This document shows, in pieces, positions 1 through 12,245 of a DNA stretch of 64,000 nt. The notes below the pieces were generated by a model. It searched no databases. It saw only the letters and a list, made by a program, of their open reading frames with translations, and was not told the origin of the DNA. A program made the translations under genes and the position numbers. The DNA is from Physcomitrium patens (lineage: Eukaryota; Streptophyta; Bryopsida; Funariales; Funariaceae), in NCBI RefSeq assembly GCF_000002425.4, contig NC_037261.1, forward strand, positions 2,030,659 through 2,094,658. The letters are read 5' to 3'. How positions within the stretch are numbered: the stretch's first letter is position 1; every line of letters starts with the position of its first letter.

Positions 1-2010
1 TTATAAACAATGCATTCAAAAGTCCTCATATGAGAAACACAAGGTTTTTTGCTTCTCTAAGCTTCTCGTAGAATCATTCATGTCAATGCACTTATAAAAC
101 ACTTATTCCTTGTATGCATTGTATTAATCACAGCTTGGGCTTGAAACTCATGTTCAAAATTTTGTGCATGAAATATACTCCTTACCATTTCTATAATAGT
201 GCAATTTACTCTTTCAATAATTTTATTTTATTATAGAGTATAAGAAGTAGAATTTTTTCTTATAGTATCTTAAATCTTCAAGAATTCATCAATATGCTTT
301 GATATATATATTTACTTCTTTTATCTATATGCAATACTTTGATCTTGCATTCACATTGCTTTTCTACAAGTATTTTAATTTGTTTAAATGTTAAAAAATA
401 CTCACAATTGATTTTAAAGATTTATACTTCCTTTGAAAAATTCTTTCTTTTGATTTATCAATACTTCCTTTGAAAAATCATCAATAAATATTACAAAGTA
501 CCTTGCTCTTTCAATTGATGGCATCTTTATTGGTCTACAAACATCAAAATATAAAATTTTTAATAATTTGGTTGTATATATTATTATTCTATTTGAAAAT
601 AAAGCCCTTTGCTATTTATTTTGTATACAGCCTTCATAAGTAAGTGTCATGGCTTTATTACTAAATTGACCAAGATTTAAGCCACTTAATATGGATTAAG
701 ACTCCTTCATGATTTTGGCATTTAAATAATTAAGTTGTTAATATCAAATACCAAATTTATCTTGATCTTATCAAACTCAACAAATGCCACCACTTTATCT
801 CTATTGACCTTCTTATAATTGATAAAATAGAGATTGCTATTTCTTAAGCCTTTAGTTACATCTTATATACTCTATTATCTTCAAAAAACATCTATTCATA
901 TCAAATTGAACCTTACAACCATAGCATATAAATTTACTCAACTGAAAGAAGTTTCTTCTTGATCTTTGGTACATGTAAGACTTCCTTCAATCTAATCTTT
1001 TTGATTTGGTCTTTCAAAACAATTTCTACCACAATAAAATCTATTTTAATAGCTTGCACTATATTGTTGTCTTTCAATCAAAATTTTATTGTTGAAATAG
1101 CTTTGAATGTGTCAAATCAATACTTATATGGTGTCATGTACTTAATAGCATCCAAATCTATAATGCACTTGGATATTATATCCATAGAAGTTCTTTTACT
1201 TGCCATGAAAGCATAATCATCTCTACCAAAGTTATCACAAGCATTGTTTATATTCTCTCTATTTATATTTTGAGCTTTATAGTAATTTTTTATAAAATAA
1301 TCTAATTTTTTATAAATAAAGTGATTTTTCATATTTCTTCTTATATTATCATCTTTATTAAAATAACTACCTTTTCTTTGTCTTGAAAATAGAGCCAAAT
1401 CTTTATTTTATAATTTCTTTTCTTTTATTTTGATTATTTCATAGACAAGTCTTGATTTGATATAATTCAATGTGAGCTCCTTGGTTTTGATAGACTCCTA
1501 TGCCACAATGAAGTAGTTGTAGGCTTTTGGAAGGCTCACAAATAATGTAATTACAATGTCATAATCTTCAAGAAGCTTGTCAATAACTCTTAGTTGATTT
1601 ATAAGTATTTTTACCTTATTGATATGAGCTATGAAGTTATCTCTTTCTTCTATCTTTATAAGTAAGAACTTCTTTATTATCCATAAAATGTTGGAAAGGT
1701 TTCTACTCTAATAAATGTTACAAAGAGTCTTCTATGTTTTTGCTAATTTATTGCAAGCAATTATGTATAAAAAATTGACATCATCTAGATTGATTGTAAT
1801 CAATCCAAAGCCTTCTTGTCACAATATTTGCATTTTTTTTCTTGATACCAACATTATTTTTTAGAGACTCTTTACTATAATAAATAATATTCCAAAAGTC
1901 CAATGAAGCCAATAAAAGCTCCAATTTTTTCATTCAATAGTAGAAGTTGTCATTTCTAAACTTTTCAATTATTCTCAAGCCCTGAGTTTCACTTAAAACC
2001 ATGTCTATTA
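1..2010 (-). mobile_element. Decayed Ty1/Copia retrotransposon fragment (gag to protease/integrase start)
   Basis: AT-rich DNA that, read on the minus strand, resembles Copia gag followed by protease and the start of integrase. The clearest piece is an open stretch at 1117-1398 whose C-terminal half (FMASKRTSMDIISK, then IDLDAIKYMTPY) has the layout of the Copia segment leading into the protease, where an Asp-Ser-Gly-Ala type motif precedes a 'HMTP'-like sequence; the catalytic motif itself is lost. Upstream on the minus strand (about 1450-2000) the sequence looks like decayed gag. Many stops and frameshifts make it non-functional. The outer end lies beyond base 1 and no LTR is visible here. 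Class is moderately sure; exact family unknown. Confidence 0.55.
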
Positions 2011-3069
2011 AAAAAAAGTATCAAAAAAATCAAGAAAAGAAGTGAGAGAGCTTTTAAAATCAAATTAAAAGTATTATTGCTTTAAAAATCCAAAATACAC
2101 TTTTTGTGAATAAACTAGTAATTTTATTCTTAAATTACTTTCAACTTCACTTTCAAGACTTTTTACAATTCTTATATTCTATTTAAACTTCATTTCTAAG
2201 CTTAGCCACTCTTCATTCAACTCTAATTGCAAAAAATACTTTTAATTTGACAAAACACATCTTATCACTAATAAAAGACTTTTGAAAATTATAGCATGTA
2301 AAAGTAAAATATTAATATTCTATTAATATAACTCTGTAAAGAAATAGAATATTAATATTTTAAAATATCATTCTAAAGTATTTAACAACCTCTAAGATTA
2401 TATATGAATTTAACAACAAGTAAGAGAAAAATTAGAAATGAAGTTTAAATAGAATAAAATAAATATTTAGATATAAAAGTGAGTTTAAGAAATATCAAAT
2501 ACTAATATCAGCAACAATCATAAGATCTATTTCATACATCAAGAAAGACTTCAAAGAACTTCAAAATTTATAAAAAAAAAGTGAGTGGACTTATAAACTA
2601 TTCATAAAAGATAACTTTAAAGTCACAATATATAGCATTAACAAGGTTGCATACAAAGAGAGGATAAAATAAGATAACTCTCACTTCCAATACTTGTTAC
2701 ATATAGGTGATATTTGCTACTTTTAACAACAAACTCCATCCATTCGCTTTTATGTCCATCCAAAGATATACCAAGTATATCTTTTGATATCTTATCAACT
2801 ATGAAGATATATCTTTAATATTTTCTTTATGCTCCAAGGATCCTTTGTCAATTCATCTATTTCAAGGATATCCTATAATATATACTTTATATTCTTACCT
2901 AAACATTAGATATTTTCAGTTGATTTTTTGTCCACTAGACCTAAATTCTTGGCTCTTGATCGAATCATTTATTCATAGGATGCCTTTACACATATCAAAA
3001 GTTAATTGTTTAATCATCAACAGCTTATATAAGATAATAACTTCTATAAGATAAATTTTTTATTTTTAT
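2011..3069. other. AT-rich spacer between retroelement relics
   Basis: No coding region, RNA gene or clean repeat was recognised. The stretch lies between the minus-strand Copia relic and the plus-strand chromovirus relic and may be untraceably decayed transposon DNA. The short open frame at 2845-3054 has no recognisable domain. Confidence 0.5.
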
Positions 3070-3800
3070 TTTTATTTTTATTTACTTTAATAATAAAATA
3101 ATAAATGTAATGAAAAGAAGACAAATACCACTACCTCCTATAAAAGTAGATAATAATCAAGTGTTTCAAGTGAAAGAAGTTTTAGATTTAAAAGAAGACT
3201 GAAATAAGTTGGGATAACTTATTCATTGGTATAGATATGATATTAGTAAATACACATGAGAGTCATCAAAGAATCTTGGAAATGCAAAAAAGAAGGTCAA
3301 AGCTTTTTATCAACAACATCCATTATAATTAAGATAAAGAATCAAGCAACTAATTACTATAAAAAATAAAAATAAAAATATTCAATAAATATTCTATTTC
3401 ATCTTCTATCATTCATTTTAAATTCTTTGTATTTGTGATGCTAATGAGATGAAGAATCAATAATCAATAGATTTAATTCAAGAACTATTATTTGCAAATT
3501 TATCAAATGAAACATTGCGACTATTATAGCCTTTAAGATGACATAATAAAGATGAAGTTCATCAAAAAGGATATGTTTTTTCTTGAATAAATGGCAAGAT
3601 ACATCATATTTGGTATCATAACCTTGAAAGAGACTCTTGATGTTTGGTGATTTTATTAGAGGTAGGAAGAATACCTAAAGGTGTAACAAATATTTTATTT
3701 GAAGAAAATTATAAAGGCCTCAATAAAAATTGAATATCAAGGTGGTCTTTTAGCTCTAAAATAGAACATAATTGATAGAAGAAAGAATCTATCAACTACC
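3070..3800 (+). mobile_element. Decayed Ty3 chromovirus 3' end: chromodomain plus downstream extra frame
   Basis: Translated piecewise, 3118-3330 aligns by eye with the chromodomain of the better preserved element at 43590-43877: a proline-rich leader, then FQVKEVLDLKE, an IHWYRYDISKYT stretch and a VKAFYQQHP end, corresponding to EVEEVLDSRW, VHWHGYGISECT and VEAFHRRHP. About 100 bases on, 3440-3790 corresponds to the additional reading frame at 43139-43495, for example the segments matching VWYHNLGRDSR and NILFEGSYEGLNNDQ. Both are riddled with stops, mostly explained by C-to-T and G-to-A changes. It is a dead copy, useful because it preserves the same chromodomain-plus-extra-frame order. 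Confidence 0.65.
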
Positions 3801-3904
3801 TTCAAGGAAAACAAAGTTCAAAATATGTAGTAAATATAATTCATCGCATCTTAGACTTCATCTACATATGATTATTATTCCTTATAAAACTCCCTCCTAA
3901 AAGG

Positions 3905-4545
3905 AAGAATAATATCATGGACATATATCTAGATATTGTCATTTCTAAACTTTTCAATTATTTCCAAGTCTTGAGCTTTACTTAAAGCTCCAATATTCAT
4001 TTAGATAATATGAATAAAAAGAAATAAATAAAATAAATTTAATTTAATAATATATTATAGAAAAGATTTTTAGAAGCTTTATAAATATAGTTTCATCTTT
4101 ATATTAGTATAAAGGTAATTGATAGGTTGAATACTTGGCCAATAAATTAGCTATGTGATGTACATATTGATAGCTTATAATATAAATTAATCATGTATCA
4201 TTCATATATAAAACTTGCTTTGAAAGTTAAAACACATGTTTCACAAATTGGACATGTATTAAAGGTCTTATAGAATTTTGCTACATAGCTCTTACTTAGA
4301 TAATATATATGAGACAAGAATGAAGCCTTCTTTATTCTTATCAACTGCTTTCTTATTTCTAGACTAGTTTTAAGGCTCTCTAGTTTTTTTGTATTTTAGA
4401 AATAGCCATTCTATTTTTTTTAATATAAATATGTTCTTATTTCTATTTTTTTATCTTTTTTTGAAAAATATTTCACTTTTTATTTGACTTCATCGAATTC
4501 TTATCTTTGATAATGCTTGAATTAGATTCATGTTCTCCTATGGAC
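3905..4545 (+). repeat. Decayed LTR of the Ty3 chromovirus family (copy A)
   Basis: Recognised by shared LTR landmarks in the same order as the intact LTRs near 42.5 and 48.3 kb: a TCATGGACAT start-like motif, TTAGAAGCTTTATA, a 'cttggccaataaattagc' block, 'acttgctttgaaagtt', and TATATGAGACAAGAATGAAG followed by a 'tagccattct' block. Boundaries are approximate. It follows the chromodomain/extra-frame relic in the right orientation to be its 3' LTR. A segment of about 50 bases near its start (3936-3990) is also found at 1947-2000 in the Copia relic, so the 5' part of this LTR is rearranged. Confidence 0.55.
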
Positions 4546-5210
4546 CTACCTCACTTTAGTTTTATATAATTTAATATAAAATTAATAGAATGAATTGAAA
4601 TATTTTATAATAAATTAAATATCTTATCTCTACTTTATATTTCAAAATTTTAAATACTTGATGAATAAAATTATCTATAAAAAGAAATTACCTAAGCTAA
4701 TATTTTGATTACTATCTTTTCATTACAATCTTATTCTTAGTTATTTTTTTATGTATACCTTTCAATTAAAATATTAAAATTCTTTAAAACTTTTTGAGTG
4801 TATTTTTGAATTTTTAATACAATCACACTCTAAGCTTCATAATAGTAGCTCTTATAAACATTAAATTATGATCCCTCAAAGTTATTCCCTTTAATTAGTA
4901 ATCTTACTAGACTTCTTTTCTTTAGCACTTTATTATTCCTTGACATGGTTAAATTTTGTTTTGAGACTTTGTATATAAGTAGATATACTTATCTTAAATA
5001 ATTTTATAAATCCTTATTTTAATCAAAGATTACAATCAATGATAATAAGAAATAAAAAAAAATCTAAGACTCAAAATCTGACCTCTTTAATAACCAAAAT
5101 CAAAGATACAATAACCATCAAAAACATTATTTTGTACTTCTTTCTTCCTCCAATAAGTCCCTTTTTTTCTCCACCACAAATGGTCCCTTTTATTATTATC
5201 CTTGTCTAAG
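4546..5210. other. AT-rich spacer, nothing recognised
   Basis: Low-complexity AT-rich sequence with no open frame, RNA gene or sharp repeat seen. Confidence 0.5.
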
Positions 5211-5402
5211 AAGTCACCAAGATGATTCTAAGATGACTCACTACTACTTGTGGTCTATTTTTTCTTTGATTTAAAAGTCTTCAAGAGGACTCTAAGATGA
5301 ATAATGACTACTTATGGTTTATCTTCTTCTTTATCCAAAAGTCACCAAGAAGACTTTAAAATGAGTAACCACCACTTATAGTCTAACTTTTTCTTATTTT
5401 CA
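5211..5402. repeat. Three-copy tandem repeat, 64-bp period
   Basis: Units start at 5211, 5275 and 5339, each beginning AAGTC(A/T)(C/T)CAAGA, running through a 'ctaagatga' core and a 'ctacttgtggt'-like block and ending in a T-rich tail. Copies differ at several positions, mostly transitions, so the array is old. No function is evident. Confidence 0.7.
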
Positions 5403-5569
5403 TTTTCTAATCTTTTTGATTATCAATCTTCTGGCTAATCCTCTATTAACAAGAAAATAAGTATGTGAACTAAAACAAGTATATGAATTAAAATAACAAA
5501 TAAATACATGAATTAAAACAAGTAAATAAATTAAAACAAAAAACCACTAATTTCATATTTATGGTAGTA

Positions 5570-6102
5570 TTATAAAAATATATATTTACTTAGATAAGAA
5601 ATGGTTGATAGAAGGTAAATATATATAGATTTGATATTATCTTGTAATAAAGCTTCTTAGAAGTTATACAGATGTATATTTGACTTTATATATGTTTTTA
5701 GTTGATTAGTAGATTAGTAGATTAGAAACTTGGCCAACTAATTAGCCATGTATCATACATGTTGATAGCTTATGATTCAAAGTAATAATATGGTCTATAT
5801 ATAAAAAACTTGCCTTGCAAGTTAAGACACGTGTTTCACAAATTAGACATGACTTGGAGGTCCTATAAAACGTTGCTACATAGTGCCTAGTTACATAGTA
5901 TATATGGAAGCAAGAATGAAGCCCTCTTTGCTCTTTTCAATGTCTTTTTAGTCTTTAATATTGTTTCAAGATTTTTTAGTCTATTATTTTTGGTAATAGC
6001 TGTTTTGATTTAATATTATACCATCTTTAAATAATATTATCTTTTTTAAGTGACATAAGAGTATATTGATATTTTAGTTCTTTAAAATTCATGTCCTTGA
6101 TA
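5570..6102 (+). repeat. Decayed LTR of the Ty3 chromovirus family (copy B)
   Basis: Carries the LTR landmarks in order: AGCTTCTTAGAAG, 'gaaacttggccaactaatt', ACTTGCCTTGCAAGTTAAG, 'ggtcctataaaacgttgc', TATATATGGAAGCAAGAATG, 'ttggtaatagctgtt' and an end of CATGTCCTTGATA (intact copies end CCTTGACA). No adjacent internal region of matching orientation was recognised, so it may be a solo LTR. The 5' boundary is approximate. Confidence 0.65.
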
Positions 6103-6478
6103 GGTTGGCATAATGCACATGAATGCCTATCATTCAACTATTAAATGGCATATATCATGATAATAGTGCATCCAATGTAGAATTGCCATCAACCTCATTG
6201 CAAAAGCATGGTATTGGCCATAATTCTTAATCATATCCATAACTTTGCAAACTGATGTCTATTACACCACATTCCAATTTATATTATCTTTAGATAAGAA
6301 GTCTTGGAAATAATTTTGATCTACTAGAACTCAAACTCACAAAAGCTTCTATTGATCTTTTTGGAACTTCATTAAAAAGCCATCTTTTCTATTTATTCTT
6401 ACCTCACTTCTTAGCAACCTAAATAATACAATTTTTATCTATCTATAGTTGACACTTTTTTTCCACAAAGTATTTCTC
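6103..6478. other. AT-rich spacer
   Basis: No gene or defined repeat recognised between LTR copy B and the gag relic. Confidence 0.5.
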
Positions 6479-6661
6479 TCATATTAAAGTCTCATGTCCT
6501 TCAAAGCCTTTGTAGCAACTTTTATATTTTTTTGTATGTGTTTGGTGCTTTTCAGGCACTAGATGCATCATTTTTGCAAGGATCTTCTTTTTTTCAAGTA
6601 TTATCAAATTTGTCACATTTCCTTGCAAAATATTTGCATATTTTTCATAAATGACAAGCAT
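6479..6661 (-). pseudogene. Possible retrotransposon gag zinc-knuckle relic
   Basis: On the minus strand a 60-codon open piece ends KSCYKGFEGHE, which resembles a CCHC zinc knuckle (C-x2-C-x4-H-x4-C) in which one cysteine has decayed. The rest is not diagnostic. It is best read as a gag fragment of an unidentified LTR element. Low confidence, because the motif is short. Confidence 0.35.
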
Positions 6662-8713
6662 TTTTCATTCTATTGTGAAGCCATTTATTCCAGTGTAATA
6701 TTCTTTCAATCTCAAGTTCAATATCTCAACAAGTTTGGCAGACACATTATCAATAAAAATATTCTTGATGACATTGTGAAAAAATAGTGATACCTCTCCT
6801 CACCGATGAATCCCCCTAATTTTGATTCTCTAATTGATAGTTTTTGAATTTAGATCTTAAAGGCCTCTAGAAAAGAAGAGTAGATTTATCTTATTCAATT
6901 AGAGGTAGGGCCTTTGCTAGTAGAATATTGGTTTCTTCATTTGCAATTCTTAGACATGCTCAAAATTGTTCTCATAGATTTTGTAGCTCAACTTGTCATA
7001 ATCACCAAATGTATAAAAAATAATAATTTTTTTTCTTGTTATTTATATGGAAATGAAAGTTAGGGTGAGAGTTGGTAATAATAATGGATATTATAAGCAA
7101 AGGCTAAAAACTAAGAGAGCAAGGATTGGAAACAAAGAAGATTGATATAAGAGCTAGAAATAGGAGGAGTGGAGAATGGGAATGAGGAGATTGCGATGAG
7201 AATTGAGAATGAAGGGAGTAGAGACTAAAAATGAAGGAGATTGGAATGATGGCTATGATTGTAATGATGGCTACAATAGAGTGGATTAATATAATAAATG
7301 CGTGAATCATTTTAGTATTCTCCATAAATGTATTCAACATAAAATATATAAGCATGTACTTGTATATTTATTTATATACAATATTATAGATATTAATCCA
7401 ACTTTTAAAATATATGAACTTTAAAATATAAAATGAAAAAAAATAAAAAGATGTCTTTGTATAAGGAGTTTTTTTTGGTATAATTTGATATTATAATATT
7501 AATAATAATGTCTTAGGAATTATTGTTTTAATTATATTGTGATTTCTTTTATTGAAATCATTATGTCAAAAAAAATTATATCAAAAAAAAATTATAAAGA
7601 AATCATACATTTTCATATAAAAATCATATAAAAATCATACATTTCATTGATATTTTTTTGTTTATAAGATAATTTTTGATAATAATCAAATTGCATTAAT
7701 AGATAAAACACCACTATTGTAGTATAATGTATTCATCTTTATATTTGAATTTAAAGTTGAATAAATATTGAGTCTAAATTCATATTAATCTATATTCAAA
7801 TCCATGTCCAAATTTAAGTTTAAATACCAATTAATATCTAATCTAAATCTAATTTTAGGTTTATTTTTAGTACAAATTATTATTATAAACATATAACCAC
7901 ATTATCTTTGAAACATATTATAGGGTATACAAATAAATATTTGCAGCTATTAATTAGATAATTAAAGTTATTTTTATTTGCATTTAAATTTATGTCGTGT
8001 GTTTTGTAGTTTAATGTATTGATAGATTGTTTACACATTGATAGAATTAAAATTATTTAACTAAACCACTAATACCATTAAACAATATCATTAATTTAAT
8101 TTGTTTTATTTTTTATATATATTTAAAAAAGTATTACACTACAATTAAAATTATTTTAATTATGAACCATCAGATAAAACTAAGTTAAAATAAGAAATAA
8201 AGTATACATTTTTTTATTTATAAAAGTAATCCTTGGGATATTAGAAGCAAATTAAAATATTCTATTGATTCTCATGAAAAAAATAATAAACTAAACTTTT
8301 GAGTAATATTTAAAAAATATGAATGTTATTATTTATTTGATTGAATATTTTTTTATTTTCCATTATTTATTATATGATAATTTTAATTAGAATAAGAAAC
8401 ATTTAATTGCTTATATCATGGTATATTGTTTAAATGCAGTATGTGTATTTTTACTTATTTATTTATGCTATATTATATATTTTTAAATCCTAACAATATA
8501 TTTTATTCAATATATTAAATCAGTAACTTCTTGATTTTTGAGTACTTAGATTCTCCATTAAAAAAAACGTAATGGTTTCTAAAAATCTGTCTAGATTTTA
8601 TTACATGATTTTCTATTTGTTTATGTGAGTAATCAAAATCCTATATTATTACTTCATATAATCAAATTTAATAAACCATACAATAGGGATAATAAATCAT
8701 AGTTTTCTTTAAA

Positions 8714-8744
<31 letters not shown>

Positions 8745-8829
8745 TTCTATATATATATATATATATATTCACACAACAGACTTTAATACTCTTCTAATAC
8801 TATAAAATCATCTCAACTCTTTGTCAACG
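6662..8829. other. AT-rich intergenic DNA with simple repeats
   Basis: No supported gene. A plus-strand purine-rich tract lies at about 7040-7260. Immediately before the next island, 8717-8769 holds a (CT)n run followed by an (AT)n run. The rest is AT-rich with no recognisable element. Confidence 0.6.
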
Positions 8830-9900
8830 TTTTGAAAAGTAGTGAACCAAATTCGAATTTGGCCCTAAAATCTTGTTTAAAATGCACTCAACTAGCAAAT
8901 GAAATCCCATTCATGAAATTCGATTGTCGTCCAGACCACAAAGTTCTGAGCAACAATTCAAATCCTTACTTCTCAAGAAAAACATTAGTGACGTTTTACA
9001 TACAAAAATTCGAAACCCTAAACCCTGAAACCTGGTAAGGATTCTAGTGCAAACTCGCTGCCATACAACGAACAACGTGTTAAAGCATCTACCGGGAGCC
9101 CTCGTCACCGCATTGCACACAGGATGGGAACGGTCTAAAATTCGCCGCAGCTGCATCGGTAGCACAACCTGCACACTGCGGCGCCGACTCACAGAGCTGC
9201 AAGGCCATGTGGACGCGAACGTGACCAAGGTTGCATCGATTGATCAAGTTACCAGCACTTTGCAAAAACATGTCACCGAAACAAATCCACGCTGGATGTG
9301 CTGACCCACTGGTGTTGCTCGCATCCTTGGATCCCGCTGCACAAAGGAACGGCACGAGCGCGAGCGTATCAGTCGGCTCTGAAGCGATCATGTCTGAAGT
9401 CGGGAGTCGGTAGGGCTGCAGCTACATACAAACGTCGATGGAGAATTCATTTCGGTGCCAAATCAGACGCGAATGAGAGTGTGGGTTGCCGAACCCGGAA
9501 TCGGCGGAAATTTGCGCGGTATAATCCAGAGCCTGCCACTTCGAATCGTCGATTGACCCGTACATCGATCGCAAAAAATGCATTCATGGGTCGCTTGGTC
9601 GGTGGGTGTCTTCTGCATTTTATCACATTTTGCTTCGTCGTAGTTTCTCTTTGACATTTTCTCCCTTCGTTTTCTTTCTGGAAATCTCGTTTTCGGTTCC
9701 TGATTTCTGTTCTTTTTCTTTTCTTTTACTTCGCCTTTTTGCCTTTACTTTCCTTAATGCTTACTTTTTTCCTTTTTCCCTACTGGGTTTCTACTGTTCT
9801 CTCTTTCATGCACTCCAGTATATGTTGTCGAGATTGATTGAAAACATGTTTGCCAGAGTTGGTCTGGCATGTGTCTCTTGATATTGCCAACATTCCAATC
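8830..9900. other. GC-normal island without a supportable gene
   Basis: Base composition changes sharply from AT-rich to gene-like, with many CG dinucleotides, yet no frame has recognisable domains. Overlapping open frames of 60-118 codons exist on both strands, as expected by chance at higher GC. The 3' part (9630-9800) is pyrimidine-rich. It could be a promoter or 5' leader of an undetected transcript, a non-coding RNA locus, or a decayed gene. A telo-box-like motif lies at 9013-9026. Confidence 0.5.
9013..9026 (+). promoter_or_regulatory. Telo-box-like motif
   Basis: AAACCCTAAACCCT, two plant telomere-type units. In plants the AAACCCTA telo-box often sits in promoters or 5' leaders of translation-related genes. 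Here no gene can be assigned to it, so the regulatory role is only inference from the motif and its position in the island. Confidence 0.3.
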
Positions 9901-10138
9901 AATCAACCCATCACACAGTACTTGAGATCTAATCTATAAAATAAAATAAAAAAAGTTCATGTATTTTTGTTTAGAAATAGTTGCAAAATTTGTATCATAA
10001 TTAAATGGTAAGATGTTTTAGTAAACGGATATTGATTGGTGTAGATAAGAAAACAACCAATCACCAGTGTAAATTACTAAATGATGAATTATATAATTAT
10101 CTTTCATAAACAATATGTGGTTTCATTACATAAAAGCA

Positions 10139-10173
<35 letters not shown>

Positions 10174-11089
10174 GAAAAAAAGACTCATAAATTATTTGAA
10201 TATTATAAGAAATTAACATATTTATGAAGTATGTTAATTTAATTCTACATATTACTTTAGAGTTATTATTGTAATTGACATTATTAATATCATTTTCTTA
10301 AAAAAAAAGACAAGAAAATAACACCACAAATAAAATTTTAAGGAGGAAAAATAATAGAATAAAAAGGTTCAAGAACCAACTTGGACTTTTAAAATATAAA
10401 ATTCTAGTTTACAACCTACCTTAATAGAATGTGGAGTGGATTCAATGACATTGGAGAATTTAAAATATTGGCACATTAGTTTTTTATTTTTATTTTTAAA
10501 TATATATTTCTATTAGTTAGTCATATCTTGTATTCGATCAATCTTTTTATTTAAATTTTTAATTGTGTAGAAATACCATAGTATCAAAAACTTTGTTTAC
10601 AAAAATAAAAATAAAAATAAAAACTTTAATTTAAAAAATTATAGCATTGAGAGAGTTATCTGTAAAGTGTGCAATAACAATAGCTTTGATAAGAGATTTA
10701 AGATTTTTATTTTATTCTCATCTATTTTTAGTTTTTTAATTTTTAATTTTTATTCAATTTGTTAATAAAATTATTAAGAGACAATTTTTTTTATAGTATA
10801 TGTAATATGACAATATCAACACTACAAGTGATTTAATACAAAAAAACGTTTTTTTATATGATATTTTAGAAATTATTATCATATTTGAATGAAGAGGTTG
10901 AAATTGGTGTCAATTCTTGAATAAATATAAAATCAAATTATTTTAGAAAAAAATTCATTCATCTGTAATGTAGATTTGTAGATGCAATTTGAATTCTAGA
11001 GAAAAACTCATAACCAATATAAAAAAGCTCTTAAATATTTTCGATTGAAAATTGAACTCTAAAGAACTTGTTAAGTAATTAGATAACAC
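9901..11089. other. AT-rich intergenic DNA
   Basis: No gene recognised. A (GT)n/(AT)n microsatellite lies at about 10139-10172. The remainder is unremarkable AT-rich sequence. Confidence 0.6.
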
Positions 11090-11408
11090 TTCCAAAAATT
11101 TTACTGCTACCACCACAATTTGCCATCTATAACATATTACCATAATTTTTGCTATTGCCACCACAACTACCATAACATACTTATTTAGTTTTTTTATTCC
11201 CATATATATATATATATATATATATGTATATGCATACATATTATTTTTGAATTTATACAAAAAGTTGATTTTTCAAATAATAAATGAATAAATATTAAAA
11301 AAGGATAAGTTGTGGTGACAATATCAGTTTTTGACATTGCCACCACAAACTGTGGTGACACATGGTGGGTAGCAAATTGTGATGATTGTGGAGACATTAA
11401 CAACACCC
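11090..11408. mobile_element. Inverted-repeat (MITE-like) element, copy 1
   Basis: The right end (rc of 11360-11408) reads GGTGTTGTTAATGTC, matching the left end of copy 2 (14863) and near-identical to copy 3 (33397). The left arm (11100-11170) holds the complementary 'ctaccaccacaattt' and 'gctattgccaccacaac' blocks. Several GTGGTGACA/TGCCACCAC subterminal motifs repeat on both arms. The centre contains an (AT)n run. It has no coding capacity, so it would depend on an autonomous partner. The left boundary is approximate and no target duplication was found. Confidence 0.5.
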
Positions 11409-11890
11409 TATTTTTATTCTCAATGCTTTGGTGAATTATTTAGTAGCCATGCATGTAAGGTAGTTGCTTTGACAAGAGATGAGGCAGTGGAAGCAAGTCT
11501 TGTACAATCTCTGAGGCCCTCATTTGTACACATGATGAGCAAGTGCATGAGCCTCACAGCATTGCAATCACGATTCATGGCACTCTTACTTTTTGAATAT
11601 GATTCTTGCATAGTTCCAATTTCAGTGCATCCGCGGATGTACAGGGGATATCATTCACTTCAATGTATAAGAGTCAATTCTTGTACACATTCTTCTTGTG
11701 AAAGTAATGAGCTTTTTGTTGAAGACAAAGATTTAAGCTTTAGGTTTGTGCTAAGGTGCGAAAGTAGACAACTTGCATGGGGCTTGGACGCACCCTGTCC
11801 ATTGGAATGGCTATTTAGAGCTCCTGGAATAGATATGGTGAAGCTAACATGAGGAATTTATTTTTATTTTTATTTTATTTTATTTTAGTG
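11409..11890 (+). other. Moderate-GC stretch with an open frame of unknown status
   Basis: A plus-strand frame of 157 codons (11379-11852) runs out of the MITE-like end into this stretch. It has no recognisable domain, signal peptide or membrane segment, and its first 10 or so codons lie in the transposon terminus. It may be a chance frame or a fragment of a host exon. I do not call it as a gene. It is followed by AT-rich sequence and a (TG)n run at about 11888-11908. Confidence 0.35.
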
Positions 11891-11906
11891 TGTGTGTGTG
11901 TGTGTG

Positions 11907-12245
11907 TCACATACACCTATTATGTCCTATGATTGGCTGATCCAAATCTCTATTTTCTTGTCTTAGCACAAGTTTTGCACATCCTGTTTTTTGTCTTTGT
12001 TCTAGTGCAGGTCCTAATCATTTCTTCTTTGTCACAAAGTAAGTGTTAAATCTCCTCCTCCTTGTCATGACACAAATCCCAATACGTTCCTCCTTTTTTC
12101 CTTGTCTTGACAAGAGTCCCAATCTCCTCTCCCCTACTTCATAATTCCAACAGATATTCCATTCTTCTTCTTGTGTCAAGTCAACACAAGGAAGAAGGGG
12201 TTTGGATTAGCCAATCAAACAACTTGGGTGTTTGTATATACATAA
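11907..12245. mobile_element. Fold-back (MITE-like) element with long imperfect inverted arms
   Basis: Left arm from about 11912 (CACC...GATTGGCTGATCCAAAT, then a 'ttcttgtcttagcacaag' block) is complementary with gaps to the right arm ending near 12235 (CTTGTGTCAAGTCAACACAAG ... GGATTAGCCAATC ... GGGTG). The interior has several imperfect 'cttgtc-tgacacaa-tcccaat' units. There is no coding potential. Whether it is a transposon or only an inverted repeat is uncertain, as no target duplication was identified. Confidence 0.4.
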
